A DNA stretch of 64,000 nucleotides from Vreelandella rituensis. Its GTDB lineage: Bacteria > Pseudomonadota > Gammaproteobacteria > Pseudomonadales > Halomonadaceae. Below, piece after piece: positions 32,013 through 41,150 of the stretch (the stretch's first letter is position 1; the number at the start of each line of letters is the position of its first letter). Position numbers and translations under genes: made by a program. The stretch covers positions 1 to 64,000 of the forward strand of contig NZ_QPIJ01000011.1 in NCBI RefSeq assembly GCF_003336665.1. The letters run 5' to 3'. Below the pieces are notes generated by a model. The model was not told the origin of the DNA. It searched no databases and was given only the letters and a program-made list of their open reading frames with translations.

Positions 32013-32615
32013 ATGATTATCGGTTTGACAGGCGGTATCGCCTCGGGAAAGTCCACCGTGGTACGCGCCTTTGAATCGCTGGGGGTGCCTTGGGTGGATG
32101 CCGATGACGTCGCCCGGGAAGTGGTTCAGCCGGGTGAGCCGGCACTCGCATCGATTGCCGAGCGCTTCGGGACAGCCGTGCTACAGGAAGACGGCAGCCT
32201 CGATCGCCGCAAACTGCGCGAAATCATCTTCAACGACCCCAAGCAGCGCCTGTGGCTCGAGTCGGTCACCCATCCCCAGGTACGCAAGCGCTTGCTGGAA
32301 CACCTGGAGAGGCTTCAAGCCTCGCAGCCAGCTTACGTAATGCTGGTCTCTCCCTTGTTGTTCGAGTCCGGCCAGGATGCCTTGGTGGATCGCAGTGTGG
32401 TGGTGGATGTGCCCGAGGAAATACAGCTGCAACGCACCCTGGCTCGCGATGATGTCAGCGAGTCTCAGGTTCGGGCGATTCTTGCCGCACAACTATCGCG
32501 CCAGGAACGTCTTTCCAGAGCCGACGATGTGATCGACAATAGTGGCAGTGAGACAGAAATGCGTGAACAGGTAGCTCAGCTCGACCAGCGCTACCGAAAT
32601 CTGTCCCGGCCCTGA
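32013..32615 (+). CDS. coaE: Dephospho-CoA kinase
   Basis: This 200-residue cytoplasmic enzyme performs the last step of coenzyme A synthesis: ATP-dependent 3'-phosphorylation of dephospho-CoA. The P-loop GLTGGIASGKSTV is at residues 4-16, with DADDVAREVV, HPQVRKRL and the lid region around TLARDDVSESQVRAILAAQ. Length is normal. It clusters with pilD and yacG, as in many gammaproteobacteria. Confidence 0.95.
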   Translation: MIIGLTGGIASGKSTVVRAFESLGVPWVDADDVAREVVQPGEPALASIAERFGTAVLQEDGSLDRRKLREIIFNDPKQRLWLESVTHPQVRKRLLEHLERLQASQPAYVMLVSPLLFESGQDALVDRSVVVDVPEEIQLQRTLARDDVSESQVRAILAAQLSRQERLSRADDVIDNSGSETEMREQVAQLDQRYRNLSRP

Positions 32616-32651
32616 ATTATTTCACTTGCTTGTTTTTTCACCGGAGTCTTG

Positions 32652-32885
32652 ATGTCCATTCCCGCCAACGACACACCCTTTGAAGTCGCCTGTCCTGAGT
32701 GTGGCAAGAAAGTTGCCTGGCAGGCGGAAAGTCTCTACCGGCCCTTTTGCAGCAAGCGTTGCCAGCTGTTGGATCTGGGTGCCTGGGCGGAGGAGTCCCA
32801 CCGTATCGGTGGCGAATCAGCCATGGATGAAGCGGATATCGAGACACTTCTGGCTCAGGCTGACCGCGATGCACCGCTGTCCTGA
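32652..32885 (+). CDS. yacG: DNA gyrase inhibitor / zinc-binding protein YacG
   Basis: This 77-residue zinc-finger protein has two CxxC-type pairs ([10 protein letters not shown] and [15 protein letters not shown]), as in E. coli YacG, which binds GyrB and inhibits gyrase. The C-terminal tail is acidic. It follows coaE by 36 bases, the usual neighbour. Confidence 0.92.
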   Translation: MSIPANDTPFEVACPECGKKVAWQAESLYRPFCSKRCQLLDLGAWAEESHRIGGESAMDEADIETLLAQADRDAPLS

Positions 32886-32914
32886 ACCCACCGACTGAGC
32901 GAGGCGCCACGCCC

Positions 32915-33799
32915 ATGCCTGAGATGCATCCCGCCAGCTACCGCCTTCTGGCCGACCTGGAAGCGGCGTTTGATGCGTTACTCGCGCAGCTGGAGCAAGT
33001 GGTCACCACCTTCGAGCGCAGTGGCTGCCCCGCCTGGGCGTTTGCCGAACCCGTTGCGGATGCCGCTTGGCTCAGGCGGGCATTGATGGACATGTGGCAT
33101 GAAGAAGGCCAGGATGGCAGGGAAACGCGCAATTACATCGGTTTGATAGCGGCAGATACGCCATTGATCGAGGAAGTCGTCAAAGCTAACCAGGCCAAAG
33201 CCAGAATCAGTCACCTCTTGCAGCAAATCAAGCAAACGACGCCACACGCCTTGAGTGAAGCCAAGGCACTGTTACCTCAGCGTCATCCTCACGTTAATGC
33301 CCTGCTGCGCCGTGGCGGGCTTGCCAAGCTGCATCTCAAGCAATGCTGGAGACAGTTGCCGGTGGCCCAGGCCCCGGTCGCCCGCGTAAGGCTCGCCTGG
33401 TATTCCAGCGGACGTTCCATCAAGCGCTTGAGCGTTCAAGAAGCCGAGGCAAAGCTGCTTCAGCTGGATACGCAAGCCCCTCATGTACAGATTCAGTTGC
33501 GTAAACTTGCCGGGATACCCAGCCAGGAAATACTGGCCCAAGTACAGGCCCAGGCACCGTTGATGCGGGCCAACCTCTTCTATGTGGAGCCCCTGGAAGA
33601 CGGTCACACCCGTCGGGCACTCAATGTAGCACTTCCTTTATTTCTACCTGCGCCGGAACAACGCCTGCCGGATTACAACACTCCTCCAGCTCATCCACCG
33701 ACCCAGCGCACCCGCGCCCGTCGTCGTGACGAAAAACTCGAAGACGACGCCTTCCTGCCCAGCCTACGTGCTTATCGCTACCGGCAAGCAAGCATATAG
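32915..33799 (+). CDS. tus: Tus-like replication terminus site-binding protein
   Basis: This 294-residue protein is similar in length to E. coli Tus (309). The central block RVRLAWYSSGRSIKRLSVQEAEAKL resembles the Tus segment with RFGW, then IIKNL and EVLAQL, and upstream QRHPHVNALLRRGGLAKLHL matches the preceding Tus region. Tus binds Ter sites and blocks replication forks from one side. The N-terminal half (residues 10-110) is more divergent. I found no convincing Ter site in the window. It follows yacG by 29 bases. Assignment rests on remembered family pattern, so it is moderate. Confidence 0.65.
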   Translation: MPEMHPASYRLLADLEAAFDALLAQLEQVVTTFERSGCPAWAFAEPVADAAWLRRALMDMWHEEGQDGRETRNYIGLIAADTPLIEEVVKANQAKARISHLLQQIKQTTPHALSEAKALLPQRHPHVNALLRRGGLAKLHLKQCWRQLPVAQAPVARVRLAWYSSGRSIKRLSVQEAEAKLLQLDTQAPHVQIQLRKLAGIPSQEILAQVQAQAPLMRANLFYVEPLEDGHTRRALNVALPLFLPAPEQRLPDYNTPPAHPPTQRTRARRRDEKLEDDAFLPSLRAYRYRQASI

Positions 33800-33803
33800 C
33801 CCT

Positions 33804-34124
33804 TCATTTCCATAAGCCGAAGCGAATCAACGTATCAAGCAACTGCTTGACGCTTTCTTCAGACTGTTGATATTCGCTCATCAAGGCCTCCAGACGCTGC
33901 TGAAACTGCGCTTCGCGTTGCACCTGAAGATTCTCGACCTCTAGCTGTTTATCGTCATCCTCCAACGACTGGAGCGATCTCACCGGGGGGCCGGTCGGGA
34001 TATTAAACGAATTATTGGGATCGTCGAGCTGGCGTAGCGCTTCCCCGAACGCATCATCGAGTTCGCGAAATCGGCGCAGCTTGTCGCGCTCATCCAGCAC
34101 TTTGTGGGCTTTTTGATATTTCAT
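33804..34124 (-). CDS. MvaT-like oligomerisation-domain protein lacking the DNA-binding half
   Basis: This is a 106-residue acidic, mostly helical, coiled-coil protein. Residues 61-100 (QLEVENLQ, then QFQQRLEALMSEYQQSEESVKQLLD) align with residues 20-60 of the MvaT encoded at 35488-35865 (ELEFKDRLEALMDEFEKSAADVIALLD), including an identical RLEALM. It ends right after this (TLIRFGLWK), so the MvaT C-terminal domain with the GGNHK DNA-contact motif is absent. A unique N-terminal 55 residues precede the coiled coil. It could join MvaT oligomers and modulate silencing. That role is inference. Confidence 0.65.
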   Translation of the reverse strand: MKYQKAHKVLDERDKLRRFRELDDAFGEALRQLDDPNNSFNIPTGPPVRSLQSLEDDDKQLEVENLQVQREAQFQQRLEALMSEYQQSEESVKQLLDTLIRFGLWK

Positions 34125-34448
34125 TGACGTCTAATTAATACCCTGTCGTAAGACCATTAAAACAAAACTGTGCTCAAACGCTTATACAGCCTAACTAAAC
34201 TTGCCTTCATTCTTTATTACCAGCATAAAGGCAGTATATTTCTTTATTTGAAAGGAAACCGTATTTTTCAACCGCTTGCAAGCAGCTTAACAACATAACA
34301 CTACATTAATTGACGAAAAACACGCCGAGTTCATCCGCCGCATCATTGGATGAGATTTAGCTACGCATTGCATCAATGGCACCGGGAAGGTGCCCTGCAG
34401 GCTTGTGTCACACCTCGCCTGCACGACTCAGCACAAGAAGGCTAGATA
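34125..34448. other. AT-rich intergenic region between mvaT-like and araC-type genes
   Basis: This 324-base divergent promoter region is clearly AT-richer than the genome (TTCTTTATTACC, TATATTTCTTTATTTG). That makes it a likely MvaT-bound silenced tract. It contains the inverted repeat CCGCTTGCAAGCAG near 34270. No open frame or RNA gene is recognised. Confidence 0.5.
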
Positions 34449-35351
34449 ATGTTCAACGCCATGGTAAGAGCTGAAATCTGGCTGCAAGAGACTCTGGATA
34501 AGCCACTGGGGATTGACGTATTAGCGGAACACCTAGGGTATTCCCCCTCACAGGTGCGCCGTCAGTTTCGGCAATGCTTCCATACATCACCTAACGCCTA
34601 TCGGGAAAAGCGCCGTCTTGAACGTGCTACTGTTCTGCTGGCCTTTACTCAGAAAAATATAGCGCAAATTGCACATTATTGCGGCTACTCCAATCATTCG
34701 TCTTTTTCCCGGGCATTTCATCGCCAGTACGGCGTAAGCCCACGCATTTTCCGCCAGGCTTTACGAAGCAACTTGAGCCAGGAGCTTTATGCACCCGCCA
34801 CGTCAATTGGCTACACACCACCTATTGAGGCGATCACTTCAATCGAAAAGTGCGCGGCAAGACAAGCGGTCATGATGCGTTTCTACCAACCCTTGGAGCA
34901 AATAGAAGGTCTCGGCAATAGCGCTCGACATGCGGACAATCTGGAGTGCCTCACGTCTCGCCTCGCCACTGCTACACCGATTGTGGCTCTACCGGATGCA
35001 CTGGCTGCCAAGGTAGGCGAACTGGAAGGCTTAATGGGCAGTGCTTACCCTAACCCCGCTGCACGTACAGATGTCGGCTTGTACTTGAACAGCGATCAAA
35101 CAGCTTCCGACGTGGCCTTACCTATCCCTTTTCGTCGTCTTGATCTGGTTTCACATTACTACGCAAAAGCGGTATTTCAGAAGATAGAGCATTTTCATCA
35201 TGTTCTTAATCAAGTGATTTACCAGTTAGTGCTGGGCAAGGTGACTCCTCTTCAAATCAGCGGGGAGCCACCTCAGGTTCTTTGGTACCCGAACCACCTT
35301 GAGTTAAGAATTCCCTTGGTGGAAGAACACAAACTAGACGGCATTGACTGA
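34449..35351 (+). CDS. AraC-family regulator with C-terminal GyrI-like/unknown effector domain
   Basis: In this 300-residue protein the DNA-binding domain is N-terminal, as in Rob-type members rather than classic AraC. Helix-turn-helix 1 (IDVLAEHLGYSPSQVRRQFRQ, about 20-43) is followed by HTH 2 (IAQIAHYCGYSNHSSFSRAFHRQYGVSP, about 70-100). The C-terminal 170 residues lack an obvious family motif but have the size of an effector-binding domain (GyrI/Rob-like). It lies between two MvaT-related genes in AT-rich DNA and is probably subject to silencing. Targets unknown. Confidence 0.8.
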   Translation: MFNAMVRAEIWLQETLDKPLGIDVLAEHLGYSPSQVRRQFRQCFHTSPNAYREKRRLERATVLLAFTQKNIAQIAHYCGYSNHSSFSRAFHRQYGVSPRIFRQALRSNLSQELYAPATSIGYTPPIEAITSIEKCAARQAVMMRFYQPLEQIEGLGNSARHADNLECLTSRLATATPIVALPDALAAKVGELEGLMGSAYPNPAARTDVGLYLNSDQTASDVALPIPFRRLDLVSHYYAKAVFQKIEHFHHVLNQVIYQLVLGKVTPLQISGEPPQVLWYPNHLELRIPLVEEHKLDGID

Positions 35352-35487
35352 ACACGCCAAAGCGCCTGAACCTGTCAACATGAACCTGGAATATGGGTCT
35401 TGAAAACAAGCCACTGCGCCGGCATAAAAATACCTTGGCACCGGCTCGACACCCTTACTGGCGTAGGGTGTCTAGGCAGAGCAGCTT

Positions 35488-35865
35488 TCAGTCTTCCATG
35501 CGGACCAACCAGGACTCCACGGTTTCATCACCGTATTGATCCTTCCAGCTGCGCAGCCCCTTGTGATTACCACCGCGGGTTTCAATGATTTCACCGGTCT
35601 GGGGATTCTTGTAAATCTTGAGACGACGCTTACGCCGACCAGTGCCGGTAGCGCCAGTCGCTTTGGTAGCGGTACGTTCAGCATTGGGGTCCAGCAACGC
35701 AATAACGTCAGCAGCACTTTTCTCGAACTCATCCATTAGCGCTTCGAGGCGATCTTTAAATTCGAGCTCGCCTTTCAGACGCTGGTCGCCTTCCAGGCGC
35801 TGAAGATCTTCCTGCAACTGCTTTAGTTGCTGTTCTTTTTGGATATATTCATTCAAAAGTGACAT
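35488..35865 (-). CDS. mvaT: H-NS-family xenogeneic silencer MvaT
   Basis: In this 125-residue protein the N-terminal coiled coil and oligomerisation region (MSLLNEYIQKEQQLKQLQ to about residue 60, ending SAADVIALLDPNAE) is followed by a basic linker (GTGRRKRRLK). The C-terminal AT-rich-DNA-binding domain is KIYKNPQTGEIIETRGGNHKGLRSW. The RGGNHK motif is the minor-groove contact of the MvaT family. The protein would bind AT-rich, often acquired, DNA and silence it. It is monocistronic with a long AT-rich leader (35866-36212), consistent with autoregulation. Confidence 0.95.
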   Translation of the reverse strand: MSLLNEYIQKEQQLKQLQEDLQRLEGDQRLKGELEFKDRLEALMDEFEKSAADVIALLDPNAERTATKATGATGTGRRKRRLKIYKNPQTGEIIETRGGNHKGLRSWKDQYGDETVESWLVRMED

Positions 35866-36212
35866 AGAATGTTCCTTAGTTGGATAAAATGGAGCAGGGC
35901 TTATAAGTCAGCGGCTAGCAGTCGGTAGATAGGAGTAGCGACTATCTAGCAGCCAGGAAACTCAGAAACATGCTTTAGCTCGGTGGATGCGCTGTTATTA
36001 TTCCTGTAAATGCTTCAATAGACAACAGTCTAGTTAATTTTTTATGAGCACTTAAGCTTAAATTCAATAAAAGTTTTTCTCTTACTTGCTGATAGTTTAT
36101 TTAAATACAACGCGAGGATGCAGGAATCGAAAATATGTTTCTTCATTCAAGATAGACATATCGCCTCTAGTTCAGAAGAAAAAAACCTAAAAACCCAGTT
36201 AACAGACCCAGC
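35866..36212. other. AT-rich upstream region of mvaT
   Basis: This roughly 350-base gap between mvaT and the rpsA terminator has no gene. It contains the inverted repeat TAGATAG/CTATCTA (35926-35932 and 35942-35948) and long AT tracts (around 36030-36110). It most likely holds the mvaT promoter and MvaT binding sites. Confidence 0.45.
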
Positions 36213-36246
36213 AAAAAAAGCGCCGCCTTCTCAGGCGGCGCTTTCT
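36213..36246 (-). terminator. Rho-independent terminator of the rpsA operon
   Basis: The GC-rich stem AGCGCCGCC/GGCGGCGCT (about 36219-36227 with 36234-36242) is followed on the minus strand by a T7 run (complement of 36213-36219). It lies about 33 bases past the rpsA stop. Confidence 0.92.
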
Positions 36247-36278
36247 ACAGCAAGTGACTCAGCGGCGAATCAAGCCAA

Positions 36279-37955
36279 TCAATCTTGACCCATCTGCTGC
36301 TTGATCAACTCACCGATAGTGGTCGGACCACCGGATTCCGGTGCTTCCTCGCGCATCTTCTTCAGATTCTGACGCGTGTCATCCTGATCTTTAGCCTTGA
36401 TAGACAGGTTGATCTGACGGTTCTTACGATCCACTCCGATAATGCGGGCTTCAACGCTGTCGCCTTCGTTCAGGACGTTACGCGCGTCTTCGACACGGTC
36501 CGCACTGATTTCAGACGCCTTAAGTACCGCCACGACATCGGTCGCCAGCTCCACTTGCGCTTCCTTGGCATCAACTTCAATGATACGGCCAGTCACGAGA
36601 CTGCCTTTATCGTTGACTGCCAGGAATTCGGCAACCGGGTCTGTGTCCATCTGCTTGATACCCAGAGAGATACGCTCACGCTCTGGATCGATGGACAGGA
36701 TAACCGCTTCGGCTTCGTCGCCCTTCTTGAAGTGGCGTACGGCTTCTTCACCGGTTTCCGTCCAGGAGATGTCGGACAGGTGAACCAGGCCGTCGATACC
36801 GCCTTCCAGACCGATGAAGATACCAAAGTCGGTGATCGACTTGATGGTACCGGAAACGCGGTCGCCCTTGTTGTAATCGGTGTTGAAGGTTTCCCACGGA
36901 TTAGCGGTGCACTGCTTGATACCCAGGGAGATACGACGACGCTCTTCGTCGATATCCAACACCATGACGTCGACATCATCGCCCACTTGCACGACTTTCG
37001 ACGGATGGATGTTCTTGTTGGTCCAGTCCATCTCGGAGACGTGAACCAAGCCTTCGACACCTTCTTCCAGCTCGGCGAAACAGCCGTAGTCGGTAAGATT
37101 GGTGACCTTGGCGTGCACCTTGGTGCTTTCCGGGTAACGTGCCTTGATGTTGACCCACGGATCTTCGCCCAGCTGCTTCAAGCCCAGTGATACGCGATTG
37201 CGTTCACGATCGAACTTGAGCACCTTGACATTGATCTCGTCGCCGACAGCCACGATTTCGGACGGATGCTTGATGCGCTTCCAGGCCATATCGGTGATGT
37301 GCAGCAGGCCGTCAACGCCACCCAGATCCACGAACGCGCCGTAGTCGGTGAGGTTCTTGACGATACCCTTGATCTGCTGACCTTCCTGAAGCGTTGCCAG
37401 CAGCGCTTCACGTTCTGCACTGTTCTCTGCTTCGAGAACGGCGCGACGCGAAACCACCACGTTATTGCGCTTGGGATCGAGCTTGATGACCTTGAAATCG
37501 AGTTCTTTGTTTTCCAGGTGAGCAGTGTCGCGAACCGGACGCACGTCGACCAGAGAGCCCGGCAGGAAAGCACGAATAGAGTCGACTTCGACAGTAAAGC
37601 CACCTTTGACTTTGCCGTTGATCACGCCCTTGATGATTTCGTCTTTCTCGAAGGCTGCTTCCAGAATCTTCCACGCTTCGGCGCGTTTGGCCTTTTCGCG
37701 TGACAAACGCGTTTCACCGAAGCCATCTTCCACGGCTTCCAGCGCAACGTGCACTTCGTCACCGATGGCAATGTTCAGCTCGCCATTTTCATCGCGGAAT
37801 TGTGAAGCGGGGATCTGGCCTTCGGATTTCAGACCGGCATTGACAGTAACCCAATCGCCGTCAATGTCCACAACCTGGGCCAAAACGATGGCGCCCGGCT
37901 CCATGTTGATGTCGTTAAGAGACTGTTCAAACAGTTCAGCAAAGCTTTCGCTCAT
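36279..37955 (-). CDS. rpsA: 30S ribosomal protein S1
   Basis: This 558-residue protein has six S1 (OB-fold) RNA-binding repeats. The first two are diverged and bind the ribosome ([22 protein letters not shown] and [23 protein letters not shown]). The next four have the usual pattern [20 protein letters not shown]. It recruits structured mRNAs to the 30S subunit. It is the last gene of the gyrA-to-rpsA series. Length matches E. coli S1 (557). Confidence 0.98.
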   Translation of the reverse strand: MSESFAELFEQSLNDINMEPGAIVLAQVVDIDGDWVTVNAGLKSEGQIPASQFRDENGELNIAIGDEVHVALEAVEDGFGETRLSREKAKRAEAWKILEAAFEKDEIIKGVINGKVKGGFTVEVDSIRAFLPGSLVDVRPVRDTAHLENKELDFKVIKLDPKRNNVVVSRRAVLEAENSAEREALLATLQEGQQIKGIVKNLTDYGAFVDLGGVDGLLHITDMAWKRIKHPSEIVAVGDEINVKVLKFDRERNRVSLGLKQLGEDPWVNIKARYPESTKVHAKVTNLTDYGCFAELEEGVEGLVHVSEMDWTNKNIHPSKVVQVGDDVDVMVLDIDEERRRISLGIKQCTANPWETFNTDYNKGDRVSGTIKSITDFGIFIGLEGGIDGLVHLSDISWTETGEEAVRHFKKGDEAEAVILSIDPERERISLGIKQMDTDPVAEFLAVNDKGSLVTGRIIEVDAKEAQVELATDVVAVLKASEISADRVEDARNVLNEGDSVEARIIGVDRKNRQINLSIKAKDQDDTRQNLKKMREEAPESGGPTTIGELIKQQMGQD

Positions 37956-38140
37956 GGTGTTCCTACGTGATCAACGTTGTTGAGGCATTAATGCCTTCTC
38001 CGCACCACCAGCAAGTGCGGGCCTATGTGCTCTGCCTTCGGGGATGTTAGCGCTGGTTCGACCTGACCGGGCTCACGGATGATGTGATAGTAGTGCCCTG
38101 CCACGTCATGACATCTCACCAAAGGCGCCGCAAGGGAGAA
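37956..38140 (-). promoter_or_regulatory. rpsA leader with stem-loops
   Basis: The 185-base gap between cmk and rpsA contains the palindrome AGGCATTAATGCCT (37983-37996) and the hairpin CCGCAC/GTGCGG (38000-38020), both upstream of the rpsA start on the minus strand. In E. coli the rpsA leader folds into hairpins through which S1 represses its own translation. A similar role here is inference from position. Confidence 0.5.
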
Positions 38141-38830
38141 TCAGGTGCCTTGTGCAATGCCACGTTGGGCCAGCAGTTCGGTCAGCCGTTCTACCACTTC
38201 CGGTATACTCAGGCGCGTGGTATCAAGCGTAATGGCATCATCTGCCGGCTTGAGAGGTGCCACGCTGCGCTGCATGTCGCGTGCATCGCGCGCCTGAATC
38301 TCCTTTAAAAGACTCGAAAGACTAGCACCCACTCCGGATTCTTGCAACTGTAGATGCCGCCGCCGAGCACGTTCTTGTGCACTGGCGGTCAAAAATATTT
38401 TCAGGGGAGCCTCGGGAAACACCACCGTTCCCATATCTCGCCCATCCGCCACCAGGCCGGGTGGCTTGCGAAAATCTCGCTGACGCTGCAATAGGGCTTG
38501 GCGAACCCCGGGCAGCGCCGCTATTTGAGAAGCGCGCTCCCCCACCGCTTCCGTGCGAATTACTTGGGTGACGTCTTCACCTTCCAGGAGCACCAGAGGG
38601 CGACCCTTCTCTACTGGAAACGCCACATCAAGCTCGGCCGCCAGGCGCTCGAGCTGCGGTTCGTCATCCAGCGCCACATCATGCTTGGTCGCTGCCTGGG
38701 CGGTGAGACGGTACAAGGCGCCGCTATCCAGCAGGTGCCAACCCAGACGTTCGGCGACCAGACCGCTGATGGTGCCTTTGCCTGCGCCTCCTGGGCCGTC
38801 GACAGTCAGCACGGGGACGGCGTCACTCAT
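38141..38830 (-). CDS. cmk: Cytidylate kinase
   Basis: This 229-residue P-loop kinase phosphorylates CMP and dCMP with ATP. The P-loop is [12 protein letters not shown] near residues 11-22. The substrate-binding region is [12 protein letters not shown], with [13 protein letters not shown] and the lid around [13 protein letters not shown]. Its start overlaps the end of the tyrA-aroA gene by 8 bases, indicating coupling. It is the usual neighbour of rpsA. Confidence 0.96.
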   Translation of the reverse strand: MSDAVPVLTVDGPGGAGKGTISGLVAERLGWHLLDSGALYRLTAQAATKHDVALDDEPQLERLAAELDVAFPVEKGRPLVLLEGEDVTQVIRTEAVGERASQIAALPGVRQALLQRQRDFRKPPGLVADGRDMGTVVFPEAPLKIFLTASAQERARRRHLQLQESGVGASLSSLLKEIQARDARDMQRSVAPLKPADDAITLDTTRLSIPEVVERLTELLAQRGIAQGT

Positions 38831-41150
38831 GGCCAGTCTCCCCGGTTTTCTCCGCTGCTTTCTCCACGGCTCCTTCTTCCGTCACGTTCAGGCCTATCCG
38901 GCCTGCCAGAGCGATGAAACCGGGAAATGACGTAGCGACATTGGCACAGTCATCGATCACGATGTCCTCACTGGCGCGCAACGCCGCGATGGAAAAGGCC
39001 ATGGCGATACGATGGTCGCCCAGACTGTCGATGCGCCCGCCACCATAGCTGGGGCCGGAGCCCCCGTTGCCGACGATATCAATGCCGTCTTCCATCACAC
39101 TGTGCTCGACCCCCAGCACCGCAAGGCCGTCAGCCATGGCCTGGATACGGTCCGATTCCTTGACACGCAGCTCTTCGGCACCGCGTAGGCGGGTCGTGCC
39201 CTCGGCATTGGCGGCGGCAATGAACAGTGCAGGAAATTCGTCGATCGCCAGCGGCACCTGCTCCACCGGAATATCGATACCCTTGAGCGGTGCATAGCGG
39301 ATACGAATCTCGGCGACCGGCTCTCCCCCCACTTCACGGCTATTCTCCAGGGTCAGGTCAGCGCCCATCAGCTTGAGAATATTGATCACGCCGATACGCG
39401 TCGGGTTGATGCCGACATGTTCCAGCAGGATATCCGAGCCTGGGGTAATCGCCGCGGCCACCAGGAAAAAGGTCGCCGAGGAAATGTCCGAAGGCACGTC
39501 GATCGGCCCGGCAACCAGTTTATTGCCGCCTTCGAGCCAGCAGGTATCGCCCTGGCGCGAAACGGGGTAACCGAAGCCGTTGAGCATGCGTTCGGTGTGA
39601 TCGCGGGTGGGCGCCGGTTCGCGCACGCGGGTCTCGCCCTCGGCGTAAAGCCCCGCCAGCAGCAGGCAGGATTTCACCTGGGCACTGGCCATGGGCATAT
39701 CGTATTCGATGCCTTCAAGCTTGGCGCCACCGCTGATCTTGAGCGGTGGACGCCCGCCCTCGGCGGTTTCAATCCGGGCGCCCATCAGGCGCAACGGATC
39801 GGCCACGCGGCTCATGGGCCGCTTGGTCAGGGAGTCGTCCCCGGTGAGCTCGCTATCGAATGCCTGGCCCGCCAACAGGCCGGAAAACAAGCGCATCGCG
39901 GTACCCGAGTTACCGACGTACAAGGGCCCGGAAGGCGCTTTCAGACCATGCATGCCCACCCCATGAATAGTCACACAGCCCTGGTGGGGCCCTTCGATCG
40001 CCACCCCCATCTCACGGAATGCCTGGAGCGTTGCCAGGCTATCCTCCCCTTCGAGAAAACCTTTTACCTCCGTCACCCCTTCGGCCAGAGCGCCGAGCAT
40101 GATCGAGCGGTGTGAAATGGACTTGTCGCCGGGCACGCGCAAACGCCCCTGGGCATTCCCGCCGGGGCTTACCCGATAGGTCAGCTTGCCTTGTGGTTGC
40201 ATGTGGTATTCCGCCTGATAACTGGTCTTGTTCAAAAGCGATTCAAAATAATGCCGGGCGTGGCTGGCCCGGTCGAACGTCGCCAGCATGGCATCGCTAT
40301 CCGAGTTCTCCACGGCCTGGCGCAGCCGTGCCAACCCTGCCTCGAAATCGTCCAGCGAGGCCAATACCGCCTCACGGTTGGCGACGAAAATATCGCGCCA
40401 CATTACCGGGTCACTGCCGGCGATACGGGTAAAGTCTCGAAAACCACCCGCCGCGTAACGAAAGATTTCCAGGCGCTCGTCTTGGCGCGCCAGACTATCC
40501 ACCAGCGAGAACGCCAGCAAATGCGGCAAATGGCTGGTGCGTGCCAGCACCTGATCATGACGCTCTACGGCCATTTCCAGGACATCGGCGCCACAGGCTT
40601 CCCACAAGCGCCGCACCCGCGCCACGGCATCGGGCCGCGTGGTCTCGGCAGGCGTCAAGATGACCTTGTGGTTTCGATAAAGCCGGGGATTGGAGGCTGC
40701 CACGCCGCTTTTCTCCGAACCGGCAATCGGATGGCCCAGCACCAGATTGCTTGGCAGCCCGCCGAAAGCACGCTCGGCGGCTTGCTGAATCGCCGCCTTG
40801 GTGCTGCCCACGTCGGTAATCACCACGTCAGCCGCGGCCTTGTCCAGATGCTCGGCCAGTTCGCGCATCACGCCTTCCATGGCCAATACCGGGACCGCCA
40901 ACAGGATCATGGAGGCATCCTTGACCATCGGGCCGAGCCGGGTATCGCCTGAATCGATCAGCCCCATGGCGACACCGCGGGCAATTTCCTCGGCATCCGG
41001 GTCGCAGGCCACTATTTCACCCCGAGTACTTTCGTCACCCTGAGCGCCTTCGCGGCCGAACCCCGCTTCACGCAGCGCGGCAGCCAGCGAACCTCCAATC
41101 AAGCCCAAGCCGACAATCAACAGCCTTGATTCAGTTACCTTCAGGCTCAC
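38823..41150 (-). CDS. tyrA-aroA: Bifunctional prephenate dehydrogenase / EPSP synthase (TyrA-AroA fusion)
   Basis: This 775-residue fusion has an N-terminal dehydrogenase (residues 1-310) with the NAD-binding [13 protein letters not shown] and [12 protein letters not shown]. The C-terminal 3-phosphoshikimate 1-carboxyvinyltransferase (about 318-765) has [45 protein letters not shown] and the DxHRIAM end block. It acts at two points of aromatic amino-acid synthesis. This fusion is known in pseudomonads and relatives. It overlaps pheA by four bases upstream and cmk downstream. Confidence 0.95.
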   Translation of the reverse strand: MSLKVTESRLLIVGLGLIGGSLAAALREAGFGREGAQGDESTRGEIVACDPDAEEIARGVAMGLIDSGDTRLGPMVKDASMILLAVPVLAMEGVMRELAEHLDKAAADVVITDVGSTKAAIQQAAERAFGGLPSNLVLGHPIAGSEKSGVAASNPRLYRNHKVILTPAETTRPDAVARVRRLWEACGADVLEMAVERHDQVLARTSHLPHLLAFSLVDSLARQDERLEIFRYAAGGFRDFTRIAGSDPVMWRDIFVANREAVLASLDDFEAGLARLRQAVENSDSDAMLATFDRASHARHYFESLLNKTSYQAEYHMQPQGKLTYRVSPGGNAQGRLRVPGDKSISHRSIMLGALAEGVTEVKGFLEGEDSLATLQAFREMGVAIEGPHQGCVTIHGVGMHGLKAPSGPLYVGNSGTAMRLFSGLLAGQAFDSELTGDDSLTKRPMSRVADPLRLMGARIETAEGGRPPLKISGGAKLEGIEYDMPMASAQVKSCLLLAGLYAEGETRVREPAPTRDHTERMLNGFGYPVSRQGDTCWLEGGNKLVAGPIDVPSDISSATFFLVAAAITPGSDILLEHVGINPTRIGVINILKLMGADLTLENSREVGGEPVAEIRIRYAPLKGIDIPVEQVPLAIDEFPALFIAAANAEGTTRLRGAEELRVKESDRIQAMADGLAVLGVEHSVMEDGIDIVGNGGSGPSYGGGRIDSLGDHRIAMAFSIAALRASEDIVIDDCANVATSFPGFIALAGRIGLNVTEEGAVEKAAEKTGETGHE

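Noticed and set aside
33670..33690. GTGTTGTAATC on the minus strand inside the tus-like gene, resembling the Ter core
   Set aside because: The match to the enterobacterial core stops before the conserved C (GTTGTAAC), it lies in coding sequence, and the Ter sequence of this lineage is unknown.
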